From positions 31,149,645 to 31,213,644 of the forward strand of contig NC_088305.1 of the NCBI RefSeq assembly GCF_032854445.1: a stretch of DNA of 64,000 bases, read 5' to 3'. Within the stretch, counting starts at the first letter, position 1. The number at the start of each line of letters is the position of its first letter. Made by a program: the position numbers and the translations under genes. The notes under the pieces were generated by a model, which ran no database searches, was not told the origin of the DNA, and saw only the letters and a program-made list of their open reading frames with translations. This document shows positions 21,601 through 31,219 of this stretch, one piece after another. Origin of the DNA: Liolophura sinensis (Eukaryota; Mollusca; Polyplacophora; Chitonida; Chitonidae).

Positions 21601-24600
21601 CATAACAACATCAGTCAATCTCTAGAGGTGAACGCATGAGATTTTTGTTTACACAACAATTTTACATCAAGTTTTTCACAGAAGGATATTTGAAGTTGAA
21701 ATTTTGACCAAACTTGATAGTTATTGCTCTCGTGTGGTTAGTCAGGATAATGAAGTAGAAGCACACGTTGTCAATACATGAAAGGTAATATAATAAATAA
21801 TTATATAAAATAATAATATAATTATATAATATAATTATTATGAAATTGAGGGTAAAAATGATTGGTTTGTGTTATTAAAGACTCAAGCTTCGTAAATCTG
21901 TGCAAATTATTTCTCTACACTCACAGTTCTCTCAGAATGCTTCAAAGTATTGGTTACAGAGGTGCTGTTGAAAAGGTTGAAGAATTAGGGTAACTTGAAT
22001 GTGACATAATTAAATTTATAACTGTACATATGATGTATTTTTTCACAGAAATAAATTCTTTTCATCAAAATATATATTTCTACAATGCCTAAGTGCAACA
22101 TTCACTGATGACATCTCTCTGGGGTTGCTCAGTTTCTCTGGGCACGCAAAACAAGGGAGATAACTCACTGGCTTGTAGACAAGGTGAGCAGTTACCACGG
22201 TGACACAGGTGCTCACACTTGTGAAGCCCACAGGTGAGTTTCCTTCCACAGACCAGTTCACATATGTGCTCCTCTTGCTGAAAACAGACGAGGATACTAT
22301 TAGTTGGGATGGTTGCTCAGCAATGGGATATGGAAATATGTAAGGGGAGTACCTTGTCTGACACAGCATAAAAGTACATACTCCTTACAGCGTATGCGTC
22401 ACTCTCAACCTTTCGCCTTGCCACACTAGCAAATTTTGTACACAAATCTTGAACACCACCAAGAGCACTGGGGTCATGAAGCAGGAAGTGATGTTTGAAA
22501 ATACGAACACGATAATAATGAATCTCTTCTTATCTTCTGTTAAAATACTTTCAAAATAACGACAAAATGTATTTTGTTTCTCAAGAAAATATGAGGTGTA
22601 AATTTCTGAGAATGATGCACATTATTAGCCTATGGAAATAATGTGTTTAAAAAAACGCCAAACAATGACAATCTCTAACAATACTTCATACACATGCATT
22701 CTCTTTATCTAGATTACGTACAACATGATTCTAACCAAGTCCAGGTAGATTCCTATTTAAAACAATTTAAATAGTTCCGTGGAAGGACACATGTGATGAG
22801 CCTAAACAAGCCTAAACAAGCCTACATGTGTCTCGCAGGCCCCAAAGATCAAGTCTGTCTCGTAGTGGCAGTGATGTAACCCAATCGCAGAGACAGACGC
22901 ATGCGCTATAAGGAGTATGCACTGTAGGTTCATATCCAAACACAGAAATGGACTGAATAACTGGGCTGAATTAATAACTAATTAATAACTGAACTATCCA
23001 GGAAACAAAAGAATTGGTTTCAGGTGTTCCTTGGAATATTGCATGAGTTGGACTTGAACTCACAGCGACCGCATACTTTACAAGAAAAGAATGTGTAAGT
23101 ATCAAGTTTTCAGGTTACTGAGCTTTATTAATGTTATTCCTGCCTCATCACTATGACCCCAGTGACCTTTATGTTCAAGATTGTTTCTGTAAACAATTTT
23201 ACAGTGGTGGTGATGCAGGGCAAACGTAGAGAGGGAGGCACTGTATTAAGGAAGTAAGAGTTCAAGTGTTGTCACATACAGGTTCAATAACTCTCACAGA
23301 TGACAGTAAATTTTCTCGTATTTATATAAAGGTGAAATGTCAGGATTTCCTTCACTGATAAAAGTGATCTCTCACTGGCTGGAGTTAGATATCACTTTTG
23401 TTATTACACACCCCAATGCCATAACGCCACAAACAAACATTTTGTTTTATAATGTTCCAATTGTTCTTAGCAGAATGATGTCATATTACAGGTTCAGTCC
23501 ACTTTAACTTTTCCTTACGTCACGCACAAAGACGTCATGTACAAGTTTGTGAAGGCCTACTGCTAAAAATATTTATGATATTCGACCTTCAGTGCCCAAC
23601 ATCCTCTATTTATCTGTCACCTCAGCAAGTGTTAGTATCAGACTCACCACACAACAGCACTGGTTACACTTGTGTTTGCCACACATCCTTTTCTTGTTGC
23701 ATCGCTTCTCACACAGCAAGGGATTGTTGGCTGTGAAAAACCCAGACAGCTGCATTCAAATAACTACCAAGTTTACCAATACTTATTTATTCATTTATTT
23801 GATGTTTTACGCTGTACTCAAGAATATTTCACATATACCCCAGCGACAAGTATTATGGTCGGAGCAAATTGGGCAGGGCCAGAGAGGAAATCCATGACCA
23901 AGGACAGGCTGCTGGCAGTCCATGTGAGGAACGAACCAGATTGAATAAAACATCTAGCACTTGTATGGCAGATCATCAGAGATGGATTGAACCTGTCACA
24001 GTTGGTGAACACCTTTCAGATGTGAGCCAGTGAAAATTTAAAATTTGGTGTGATCCTTTTGAAGCATGTCACTGACATTGGCAGTTATATCCTGGATGTG
24101 ATGCTATTACAGAACTCACCTGTATATTGGCTGGCCTCAGTACATGGCAGCTCTTTCTCCAGCAGTCCACAACGACATCGCCGTAACGACGACCCCTGAC
24201 ACGGGCCACAAGGCCCTTCGTGACACGTTCTCTCACATATGTGAGGATTGTCTACATAACAGAGCATTACAATATTACAATAAGGATTTTTCATGGGAAT
24301 TTGTTTTACAAATGTCAGATGGATTTCAAATTGTATACTTTTCAACCATTCTGCTTTACAGAAAAGTCAAAAATATACCTATAGAATATGCCATTTTGAA
24401 TAGGTTTCAAGATCGAACTCTTGTTGTTAAAGGTAACAACAGTCCAACTGTATCATGTGACTGAATAAGTTTAGGCAATCTTTGTTGACCTTAATTTACC
24501 AATCACCTGTCTCTCTGTGTTCTAGAGGCACAAATGACACCTCTTTCCTCTAATAACCTCAAAAGTTCACAAACTTTCAGCTTCTTGATTTTGTTCCCCC

Positions 24601-27600
24601 ACAATTCATCTACTTCAAACTTTTTTAAGATGCCATGTTATAGACAATTTGACCAACATTTTTGACAGGTCACATTGTACAGCAGGACCTTTTGTACCTT
24701 AAGTGATAAAAGAGCAACTAAGGCAAAAAAGGACAGACATGGTTTTACATTACATAATTATTATCAATAAATTAACTTTATCAAGCCAGGGCGAACATCA
24801 GTAATCAAGCCTAGTTGAAGGTGAAGGCTTAATCTGCTCATATGACATTACCTTGGGGTCCACAATCCAGTGGTTTGCCGCATTTTTCCTCACACAGTGG
24901 TACTGAATCCAGGCAGGATTTGCGAACAACCTGAGTCAAGGTAGATAACTCTGTTTTGCCGCATGGACAGTGTGTAAGAAGCGAGGGTTGTCTCTGACAT
25001 GGCTGACATGGTCCGTCGTGACACTCCTTCTGACAATGATGGTGTCCACAGTCCAATAACCTGAAACAAAGAATACATTAACATTAGCACTTGATGCAGA
25101 AATCTGTATATCATATGTCTATTAAAACTTCTTCAGACAATTCACTGGCTGAGCCAATACATCATCCACGCAGGTATTTAAAGCTTAGTGCCTTTCATTG
25201 CATTTAATCAAATCACAAGATGCTTATGCTGCAGAATACTTTGTTGTTGTTGTAAAAAGTGACATTTCTGTCATTTCAATATGGCAAAGCCCTTCCAGTT
25301 CATCGCAGCAGTTCTTGCTGTCTTCATCGTGAATGAATGCAACCAAAAAGTAAGCCTAGGCAGTTGATATGCTCAGAAATAGACATCTTCATGGAAATAA
25401 ATGACAATTTGAGATTAAATCCCTGAGTGATGATTGTATGTCACAGCAATGTGGACAGTAATATCTATTTCCTCGAAATTCTCTGTTGGCTGGTTGGTAA
25501 AGTTCCCTAATTACTTGCAGGTGAAATCTCTGAAGATGTCAGAAATAGTAAAATAGCCTGTGCTGATTGGATTCACAGCTGACACGTTTGGCGTTCACTG
25601 TCAAGAGTATTGCATTGATGCAGCAAATGTGTTGAGAAAGAAAATGGACTGAAATATGTACACTCCCTGCTACCAAATGATGGAGGAAACTGACACTGAA
25701 CCGCAAGCCAAGTCATGAAATCAACCACTATTTGAATATTCATTACATAACAAATACATACCTGTGGCACACCTGGCCACATGAGAACGAGGTAAAAAGG
25801 CTTTCCTCTGTGCCACAGATGATGGTCCGTTTGGTGTGCCCCCCCAAAACATGCTGAAGGAAACAAAGAAAATAGGATTCATTATACACATGTAGTCGTT
25901 CATGTAAAAATTTGCTTTCCAGAGGACTGAAATCATTACAAATGAAATACACCAGATAAGGTCAGAAAGAAGTTACTTGTACACACGTACATGTACATAC
26001 CAGCCAGGATAAAGGTTCTCCATAGCAGGTAAACAGAGAACAAAAGTCACATCTAGTTGCTGCTCCCTATGCTGAATTGTCTCTACCTAGATACATGAGA
26101 TATGACATATATAAAGCCCAATTGTGTGTAGGAATCACTTCACCACTATCCTGTTTCAGGGACATCCAGGCAAACATACGTTGTCTTTACTGCCTACACA
26201 TTAGAAAGAGATCTTTTTAACAATTTTCAGTAGTTCTACAAAGTGAATCTTTCAACTACATTTCTGAAATTTCTCTTATCAAACAAAGATGACAGTAATC
26301 CTGTATAGTCACAAAAGTTGCGAGTGATGGATTTGAACCCTCACCTTGCTGGAACGTCTCGTCGCACCTGTCACAGTCTCCCTTATGACACACGGCCTTA
26401 CACTGGTGCTTCCCACAGTTCAGCGTTGCTCCACACACTGTCTTACACCGGAAATTGGACGCGTTGATGCACTTAATATACTGTCTGTTGAGGAGAGAAC
26501 CAGACCCGTGCCATCACCAGTTACATGAAACATTACATTACATGTTACATGCTGTTTTACTAATTCAGAGGCCCAGGCCAAGTAGTAAGAGGCACAGACA
26601 GATTCCAATTCTCAAGCGATTGAGCTCCTTTTTAAGTACGTCTCCTTTTACACACTAACACTTCAAAGTCAGCACAAATCCTATTACATACCAAAAGTTC
26701 AAGGTCAACATGACTCCCATTACATACTAACAGTTCTAGGTCAGCACGACCCCCATTACATACTAACAGTTCTAGGTCAACATGACTCCCATTACATGCT
26801 AACAGTTCTAGGTCAACAGGACTCCCATTACATGTATATGTAATACATTACTATTACATATAGTTATCACTGAACATGGCTACTATCACATTATTACATA
26901 CAGTTTTCATTCAAAATGGCTGCCATTTGGTCACAACCTCGATAAGTCAATGTCAGACATACGCAAATACTGCCCCAAATACTTAGAGTCACAGATATGC
27001 TGCACTCCTATTAAAATGGTAGGCTGGTCATTTAGGCCTCTAGATGGCTGATACAAACAGCTTCAAAGCTACATGCACATATGTAGACAATAAATTGCCA
27101 TGGGTTTAACCATTGGCACAAACTCATTATTTATTTGATTGGTGTTTTACGCCGTACTCAAGAATATTTCACTTATACGACGGCATTCAGCATTGTGGTG
27201 GAAGGAAAGAGGGCAGAGACCATGGGGGAAACCCACGATCATGAGCAGGTTGTTGGCAGACCTTCCCACTTACAGCACAAACTCACAGTACGGGAACTAT
27301 TAGTATGTTTACAGATTACACACCACATTGTGACAACTCACCTGGTTTTTCCACATTCACACGTCTTATTCACAGTGGCTTCACATGGCGCACAGGCACC
27401 AGGGTGACACAGACTGAGAGAGGAAAACAATGTTACAGAATGAACAACACAGACTGAGAGAGGAAAACAATGTTACAGAATTAACAACACAGACTGGGAA
27501 GAAAAACAATAATACAGAAAAAAAATGTTGCCATGGTCATTCGTACCCCATACTCATTTACTTCAGAGGAAATAGTTTTGTTCTTGAGTTGCAAAAATCA

Positions 27601-30600
27601 GTTGTGACTTATTGGTTAAAACTGATGACATGGAGCACTTTCAATTATTTCAATGTGCGTGATTTTGCTTACTTTGATTTATTTATTTATTTGATTGGTG
27701 TTTTACACTGTACTCAAAAATATTTCACTTATACATTGGCGGTTAGCATTATGGTGGGTGGAAACCGGATACAGCCCAGGGGAAACCCACGACCATCCGC
27801 ACGTTGCTAGCAGACCTTCCCACGTACGGCCGGAGAGGAAGCCAGCATGAGCTGGACTTGAACTCCCAGGGACCGCATTGTTGAGAGGCTCCTGTGTCAT
27901 TACGCTGCGCTAGCGCGCTAACCAACTGAGTCACGGAGGCCCCTTGCTTACTTTGAAATGCGATATCATGGTTATGCAACATTACAAAAATAGCAAGGTG
28001 TGCTCTTTAAACTTTAAGTGGAATATTTTATTGATGTATTTTCAGATATGTTCGAGTATTGTCTTTTCTTTTAAACCGACGTCTTGCTCATGAACTGAAC
28101 AAGAATACAGTATATATACAGGACATTACAACTCACATGTTACAGGGATGAGGGCAGTTCACATTCTTCTGACGACCACACACTTCTCCACAGCTATGGG
28201 GAGTCTCGTATCTGTCATAGGCTGGATCTAGACGTTTACCTGGTAACAATTAGCAGAGGTTAAAGCTGAATATGGCCAGCTACATCGATACAACAACTTC
28301 TCTTTGGTGGCAGTTTTACCTTCAACTCCAGGATATTTCAATTAAGCTGTGACTGGGAGGTTAATCACATCAGAGGAAAACCTGAGAAAACAACCTCACG
28401 TTACGCTGCAGCAAAAGCAAACCAGCTGGAACAGACACTTGATACAACCTCATACTGGGTCAAGGGTTCAGTGATCTCCTGAGAGAAATCTGTGCACTAC
28501 ACAGCCAGCAAAGATGTAGTGGTATTAAATCATTTCATGCTAAGTAAGTGTTAACTTACCACAGAAGCACTTATACTGGTTAGGGACCTTCTCTGTTACA
28601 TTCTGACAGCTGGGGCATCGCCAGCCCTCCCCACCTGACAAAGGTAAAGATAACAGGTACACTTACACTCTGTAGTCTGAAAGAAAGCTATACGGCCAGC
28701 ACTCCCATACATGTACATTTGCTTACACAGCTACAGTTTTAAGTGGTCCACAAAATCCAACACAATGTCATGGATTAAGCACTGTACTGCAGCAATATCA
28801 TTACAAACAAAATCTTGTGTGTTATATATCAATATGTGACAACATTTCCACACAAAGGACAACAATGCTTTGGAATTGACTTTGGAGAAACTTTCTTATC
28901 AAATGGCAGAAGTAAATGTACAAATTGCTGTCACACTGGGATATAAGTACTCCAGATCAGGTAGTGGTGCCTTCCATACAGTGATCGTGGCTGTTTTACC
29001 TTCTATGCATGCAGCAGGACTTCTAGCCCATTTTTTGATGCAGTACAAATGGAAGATATGGTAGCAGTTGGAGCAGCTCCAGATGGCCACCTCACAGCGA
29101 ATGTTACAACAACAAACCATACACTCATACGAGCCCTGCCGCAGCTGCTCAATGTAGCTCTCTGAAACGGTACAAATACATGCATCAGAGCTGAAAAGAC
29201 GTTAGAATGGGGGAGTTTACAGTTGAACCCTTTCATCCCTAAAGGTAAAAACACTCCTACTGTATTATGTGACTTGTAAAAAAATGTTAGGCAACCTTTA
29301 TGGGCATTAATTTGCCGATCCCCTGTCACACCCGGTTCCAGAGGCACCAATGACATCTATTTCCTTCGGGAACTTCTCTCGTTCACAAATGTTCACTTTC
29401 TTAATTTCCCCCATCCTTTGTCAACTCTAAATTACTGTTTGTGAACTTTTTTCAGAAGCCCATGTTACAATAAATGTGATTAGAAACAGTTGCCTAACAT
29501 TTCTGACAGGTCACGTAATACTGTTAGACTTTTTCTGCTTTTGTCGATAGGAGAGTTCGAACTCCAAACTCCTCTATTGGTTTAGAAACAAGTTTGCAGA
29601 AATCAGCTTCCATTACATTACTAGAGCTATAATCTCAACTGTGTAAACAAGTTAAATGTGGATAAAAAAACAAGTTACATTTCTCAACTTGGGAACTGTT
29701 TGACTCTGCAACGTACCTGACTTTTTGAAGTGTGTGTGAAACCTGTAGATAGGAGGTAAACCAGGAGTTTACATGAACAGGTCTGTATTTATAAATGACA
29801 ACCAAAATTTATACTTCACTTTGACTATTCAATGATGCATTGAGATTTGTTTGAAAGGTACATGTAGGATGACTGATATTCTACTCAAAAAGTTTCATTG
29901 CCATAGGTAATATTTTATGGCACTGATTTGCCTCCAAAAATACAATTTTGGGGTGAAATCAGCCTTATACATGCAAGTCTGCACATCTACAGAGAATCAT
30001 CCACAAACGCCTTGAAGTGTCTGCACTCATAAAATGAACATAAATGAATACCTCTCTGTGTCTCATCCACTCTCCCAACAGGAGTGCTTCGTTTCTTCAT
30101 CGCTGAAGACTTGGAAACTGCAGGGAGATGAGGTTTATTGTCATCATCCATGGATCTCAACTGTTTGGTATCTTCCTGAGAAAGTTCATCCTTTCTGGAG
30201 CCATGGGATCTTGGCCGTGATCCAATAAGCCCTGAGACTTTGTCAACCAAAGAAAAATGATCCCGACTGCCTTGGCTGTTTTGGACACCGTCTTTTGCTT
30301 TGTCTTTTGCACTGAGCTGCTCTTTTTCTTCATCAGTCAAATTTTGATAACTCTGGTTATTGTTCTCCTGGATGTTCTGAACACCAACCTGGCCCCTAGG
30401 CTTTCTTGCACCTCTGGTGTTGGCCGAATTAGACCACGAGTTTCGAGAATAATTATCTCTACCTCTGACTCTATTATCATTTCTATCCTCTAATTGACGG
30501 TTGTGTCTAATTCTACCTTCAGATCCTCTGGCTTGATGGTTACAGATGTCGTCAGTTTCTGATTTGTAACCCTCCCTGCTATATCGACTTCTCGGGTCGT

Positions 30601-31219
30601 GTTGTCTGTTCTGGGATCCAGAGTTACCTCCCTTACCACGAGACTGCCTTCTCCCACATGACGGGTTGGTCTGTGAATGACACTCTTGTGACTGCTTCCA
30701 TGTAATGTCATCTATCTCGGTTCTACGCCTATCCCATGATGCACCACTATTTAATCTAGGTTTCCGTTTGTTCCCCTTTCCTCTGTAGTTCTGCTGATTT
30801 CCTTGGTGAAAAGGATTTGATCTTTGTGGGTTCGGGTATTTCTGCTGTGTTCCTGATGACTTCTTAAAATGTTCCTGCAGTGATGAAACTTCTTCTCTTG
30901 GGGAATACTGTTCAGATGAATTCCTTGCATACATCACTGGGGACACTTTCACCTCTTCACAATATACTCCATCAACCGGGATTCCACCAACTGGCATGAC
31001 ATACTGGTTAGAGGGCTGCTGCGATGTTGTCATTCCCACAGGATGAATACAGCTGTCTGATGTCATGGGCGCACTCACTTCTCCTGTTTGAGGCGGAAGC
31101 CCGCTGTAGCCTTGGTACTGGTACGGTGTGTACATGTACCCATACGACGGAGCCTGATTAGAGTAAAACACAGCCCCTTGGATAAAGGCTGGGTCAAAGT
31201 TTTGATAGTTCTGGTCCAT
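9659..31219 (-). CDS. NFX1: NFX1-type zinc finger transcriptional regulator, complete coding span
   Basis: Exons in transcript order: 31219-30052, 29161-29000, 28634-28560, 28239-28137, 27413-27342, 26484-26345, 25853-25762, 25060-24852, 24251-24120, 23730-23648, 22277-22169, 21545-21426, 20993-20914, 20477-20373, 19397-19269, 17417-17332, 16313-16212, 15684-15550, 12981-12915, 11683-11538, 10876-10769, 9773-9659. All junctions are GT-AG and phases agree throughout except at exon 7. Total 3,538 nt, one more than 1,179 codons; human NFX1 is of similar length (about 1,120). Order: low-complexity N-terminus, RING/PHD-type finger ([27 protein letters not shown]), eight to nine NF-X1 zinc fingers, R3H domain, family C-terminus VVDYFDMTD. 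The family binds DNA or RNA in the nucleus, and the RING part is linked to ubiquitin ligase activity. NFX1 is preferred over NFXL1 because of the R3H domain and the C-terminal match. Confidence 0.95.
9820..10081 (-). mobile_element. SINE-A, full-length copy
   Basis: Reverse orientation: AATA-rich tail (TTATTTATTTGATTGGTGTT here), conserved body, then tRNA-like head ending near CCACAGAACCTCC. It lies in the intergenic/intron side of the last NFX1 exon. Moderately diverged. Confidence 0.85.
10242..10399 (-). mobile_element. SINE-A, head-truncated
   Basis: Tail and body present from the GATTGGTGTTTTACGC motif; the tRNA-like head is missing. In the last NFX1 intron. Confidence 0.8.
11025..11160 (-). 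mobile_element. SINE-A, head-truncated
   Basis: Tail and half of the body; diverged. A second short GATTGGTGTTT stub follows at 11170-11182. Between NFX1 exons 20 and 21. Confidence 0.75.
11538..11683 (-). CDS. NFX1: NFX1 exon 20 (R3H domain)
   Basis: Encodes [20 protein letters not shown], then [14 protein letters not shown]. The R-x3-H pair that names this single-strand nucleic-acid-binding fold is R-R-V-I-H. This domain separates NFX1 from NFXL1-type proteins. Confidence 0.93.
12003..12347 (+). repeat. 86-bp tandem repeat, 4 copies, in an NFX1 intron
   Basis: TATCATCCCTCTGGCACTAG recurs at 86-bp steps (12019, 12105, 12191, 12277). Copies are nearly identical. Lies between exons 19 and 20 and touches neither exon. 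Confidence 0.9.
13264..13575 (+). mobile_element. SINE-A, full-length, with an internal duplication
   Basis: Head GGGGCCTCGGTGGCC.. through body to AAACACCAATCAAATAAATA. The B-box segment (GAGTTCAA..CTCATGCTGG) appears twice, at about 13346 and 13388, so the copy is longer than the 266-bp standard. Intron 18 of NFX1. Confidence 0.85.
13677..14940 (+). repeat. Dispersed repeat R1 carrying an internal 121-bp array
   Basis: Left edge (CTTTCTTCTTGTGGTGTAAA, 13679) and right edge (GAATATTTCC..GACGGAAAAT, 14886-14912) match the R1 copy at 592-960. Between them GAGAGCCTAAATTG..CACTGAGCTGGTCCC is multiplied from 13781 to about 14850. Higher-order units of 121 bp start at 13781, 13902, 14023, 14144 and 14265, then become irregular. 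A run of 20 G lies at 14731-14750. The proline-rich frames here are repeat translations. Confidence 0.8.
16346..16600 (-). mobile_element. SINE-B copy, interrupted by a SINE-A insertion
   Basis: Reverse copy of the element at 61312-61668: tRNA-like head with B box GGGTCAATCC near 16585-16595, then the AGAGGAAGT block, GAACGCCAAGCGA, and GATACTGATTCGGGTCAACC reversed. The block AACTTCCTCTTTTA is split by SINE-A at 16438-16544. Intron 16 of NFX1. Confidence 0.8.
16438..16544 (-). mobile_element. SINE-A, young head-truncated insertion with 13-bp target duplication
   Basis: Flanked by perfect direct repeats ACTTCCTCTTTTA at 16425-16437 and 16545-16557. The insert is only the last 107 bp of the element, showing that truncated SINE-A copies arise at insertion. 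Confidence 0.92.
17437..17830 (+). repeat. 22-bp tandem repeat, about 17 copies, just upstream of NFX1 exon 16
   Basis: Unit TCTACAATGTGGTATTGTTGAT. The array ends about 20 bp before the exon 16 acceptor (minus strand), so it occupies the likely branch-point zone. Copies differ mainly at one C/T/G position. Confidence 0.9.
17878..18124 (-). mobile_element. SINE-A, old near-full copy
   Basis: Both ends are recognisable (TTTATTTATTTGAT.. to ..ACGGAGGCCCC) with many substitutions and a small insertion near 17980-18010. Confidence 0.8.
18610..19345 (-). repeat. 86-bp array built from NFX1 exon 15's 3' edge and its donor site
   Basis: GAGCCACTATGACA-type anchors occur at 18641, 18727, 18813, 18899, 18985, 19071 and 19157, then 19214 (a copy 29 bp short) and 19300 (inside the true exon). 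Each full unit holds the end of the exon (..ACAGCCTGTAGAGCTCAG) and the donor GTGAGTC. The donor is intact in at least four intronic copies and lost in the ones near 18776 and 18948. As 86 is not a multiple of three, the unit changes frame in each copy. Confidence 0.92.
19269..19397 (-). CDS. NFX1: NFX1 exon 15 (last NF-X1 finger), donor edge tandemly copied
   Basis: 43 codons, phase 0 at both ends, with the finger [16 protein letters not shown] close to the vertebrate sequence. Its last ~77 bp plus the start of the intron form the first unit of an 86-bp array that fills the beginning of the following intron (18610-19268). Confidence 0.9.
20639..20889 (+). mobile_element. MITE-like element M1 with an internal 62-bp duplication
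   Basis: Starts TACCCTAGTTCTCTGATCTT and ends GGTTGAAAATGTTGAAGAT, loosely inverted ends as in the 33586-33813 copy. The stretch from GATCTTTTCAAACAG to ATGGGATTC is repeated twice in a row. It runs up to within 25 bp of NFX1 exon 13. Confidence 0.55.
21840..21992 (+). mobile_element. MITE-like element M1, right half
   Basis: CTACACTCACAGTTCTCTC and GTTGAAAAGGTTGAAGAATT match the right half of 33586-33813. The left side runs into an AT-rich TATAAT-type repeat at 21786-21840. Confidence 0.5.
22790..22930 (+). repeat. Dispersed repeat, partner of 1-120
   Basis: Blocks CCTAAACAAG (twice), CCCAAAGATC, GTGGCAGTG and GCATGCGCTATAAGGAGTAT are collinear with 1-120. Intron 10 of NFX1. Confidence 0.5.
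23783..23922 (-). mobile_element. SINE-A, head-truncated
   Basis: TTATTTATTCATTTATTTGA then ACTCAAGAATATTTCACATA and TATTATGGTCGGAGC. The head is absent. A further 36-bp piece of the same family (ACTTGAACTCACAGCGACCG) lies at 23041-23076. Confidence 0.75.
24429..24700 (+). mobile_element. MITE-like element M2, copy 1
   Basis: About 272 bp with imperfect inverted ends of about 33 bp: AAAGGTAACAACAGTCC..TGTGAC at the left and GTCACATTGTAC..TTTTGTACCTT at the right. Collinear with 29241-29542 (shared CAGGTCAC, TTCACAAA, AGAGGCAC blocks). No coding capacity. Intron 8 of NFX1. Confidence 0.65.
25762..25853 (-). CDS. NFX1: NFX1 exon 7 with an apparent one-base frameshift
   Basis: Exon 6 ends with one spare base, so this exon should open GCA TGT TTT (A-C-F). 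The downstream part that matches NFX1 ([22 protein letters not shown]) is in another frame. The break falls in a run of seven C (plus strand 25839-25845). With six, the exon is in phase with both neighbours and the total coding length becomes divisible by three. Even then the family's C-x-C-G reads C-F-G-G, losing one cysteine. Sequencing or assembly error in the homopolymer is the likeliest cause; a real allele is possible. Confidence 0.8.
26650..26840 (+). repeat. 36-bp tandem repeat, about 5 copies
   Basis: ATTACATACTAACAGTTCTA plus GGTCAACATGACTCCC recurs every 36 bp (anchors at 26683, 26719, 26755, 26791, 26827). Intron 5 of NFX1. Confidence 0.9.
27127..27275 (-). mobile_element. SINE-A, head-truncated
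   Basis: Tail and body close to the 27678-27943 copy, ending at CTTCCCACTTAC. It ends about 65 bp before NFX1 exon 5. Confidence 0.8.
27407..27520 (-). repeat. 40-bp tandem repeat spanning the NFX1 exon 5 acceptor, 3 copies
   Basis: ACACAGACTGAGAGAGGAAA (plus strand) starts at 27407, 27447 and 27487. On the coding strand each copy holds TTTCCTCTCTCAG followed by TCTGTGT, the first seven bases of exon 5. The first two are nearly identical; the third is diverged but keeps the AG. Confidence 0.9.
27678..27943 (-). mobile_element. SINE-A, full-length reference copy with perfect 13-bp target duplication
   Basis: 266 bp between direct repeats TTGCTTACTTTGA at 27665-27677 and 27944-27956. Read from the head: GGGGCCTCCGTGACTCAGTT (A-box region), B box GGGAGTTCAAGTCC, conserved body, tail CACCAATCAAATAAATAAAT. 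A tRNA-like head with Pol III boxes and an AT-rich tail defines a tRNA-derived SINE moved by a LINE partner. Intron 4 of NFX1. Confidence 0.95.
29000..29161 (-). CDS. NFX1: NFX1 exon 2 (RING/PHD-type finger)
   Basis: Encodes [16 protein letters not shown], then [18 protein letters not shown], the cross-brace zinc finger that precedes the NF-X1 repeats. The next exon (28560-28634) completes it with WRCPSCQ. It matches vertebrate NFX1 nearly residue for residue. Joins exon 1 in phase 1, making the E-S-Y junction. Confidence 0.95.
29241..29542 (+). mobile_element. MITE-like element M2, copy 2
   Basis: Left end AAAGGTAAAAACACTCCTAC and right end TAATACTGTTAGACTTTTTC are imperfect inverted repeats. 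The inside is collinear with 24429-24700. Intron 1 of NFX1. Confidence 0.65.
30052..31219 (-). CDS. NFX1: NFX1 exon 1 (first coding exon, disordered N-terminus)
   Basis: 389 codons from the ATG at 31219 to the donor GAG|GTATTC. Composition is Tyr/Gln-rich at first ([13 protein letters not shown]), then Ser/Asn/Arg-rich with RG and SR pairs, as expected for a disordered nucleic-acid-binding tail. Vertebrate NFX1 carries a poly(A)-binding-protein (PAM2) motif near its N-terminus; I do not see a convincing one here. The sequence just before the ATG (TTGCATTCACAG at about 31240-31251) looks like an acceptor, so a non-coding 5' exon lies upstream. Confidence 0.85.
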
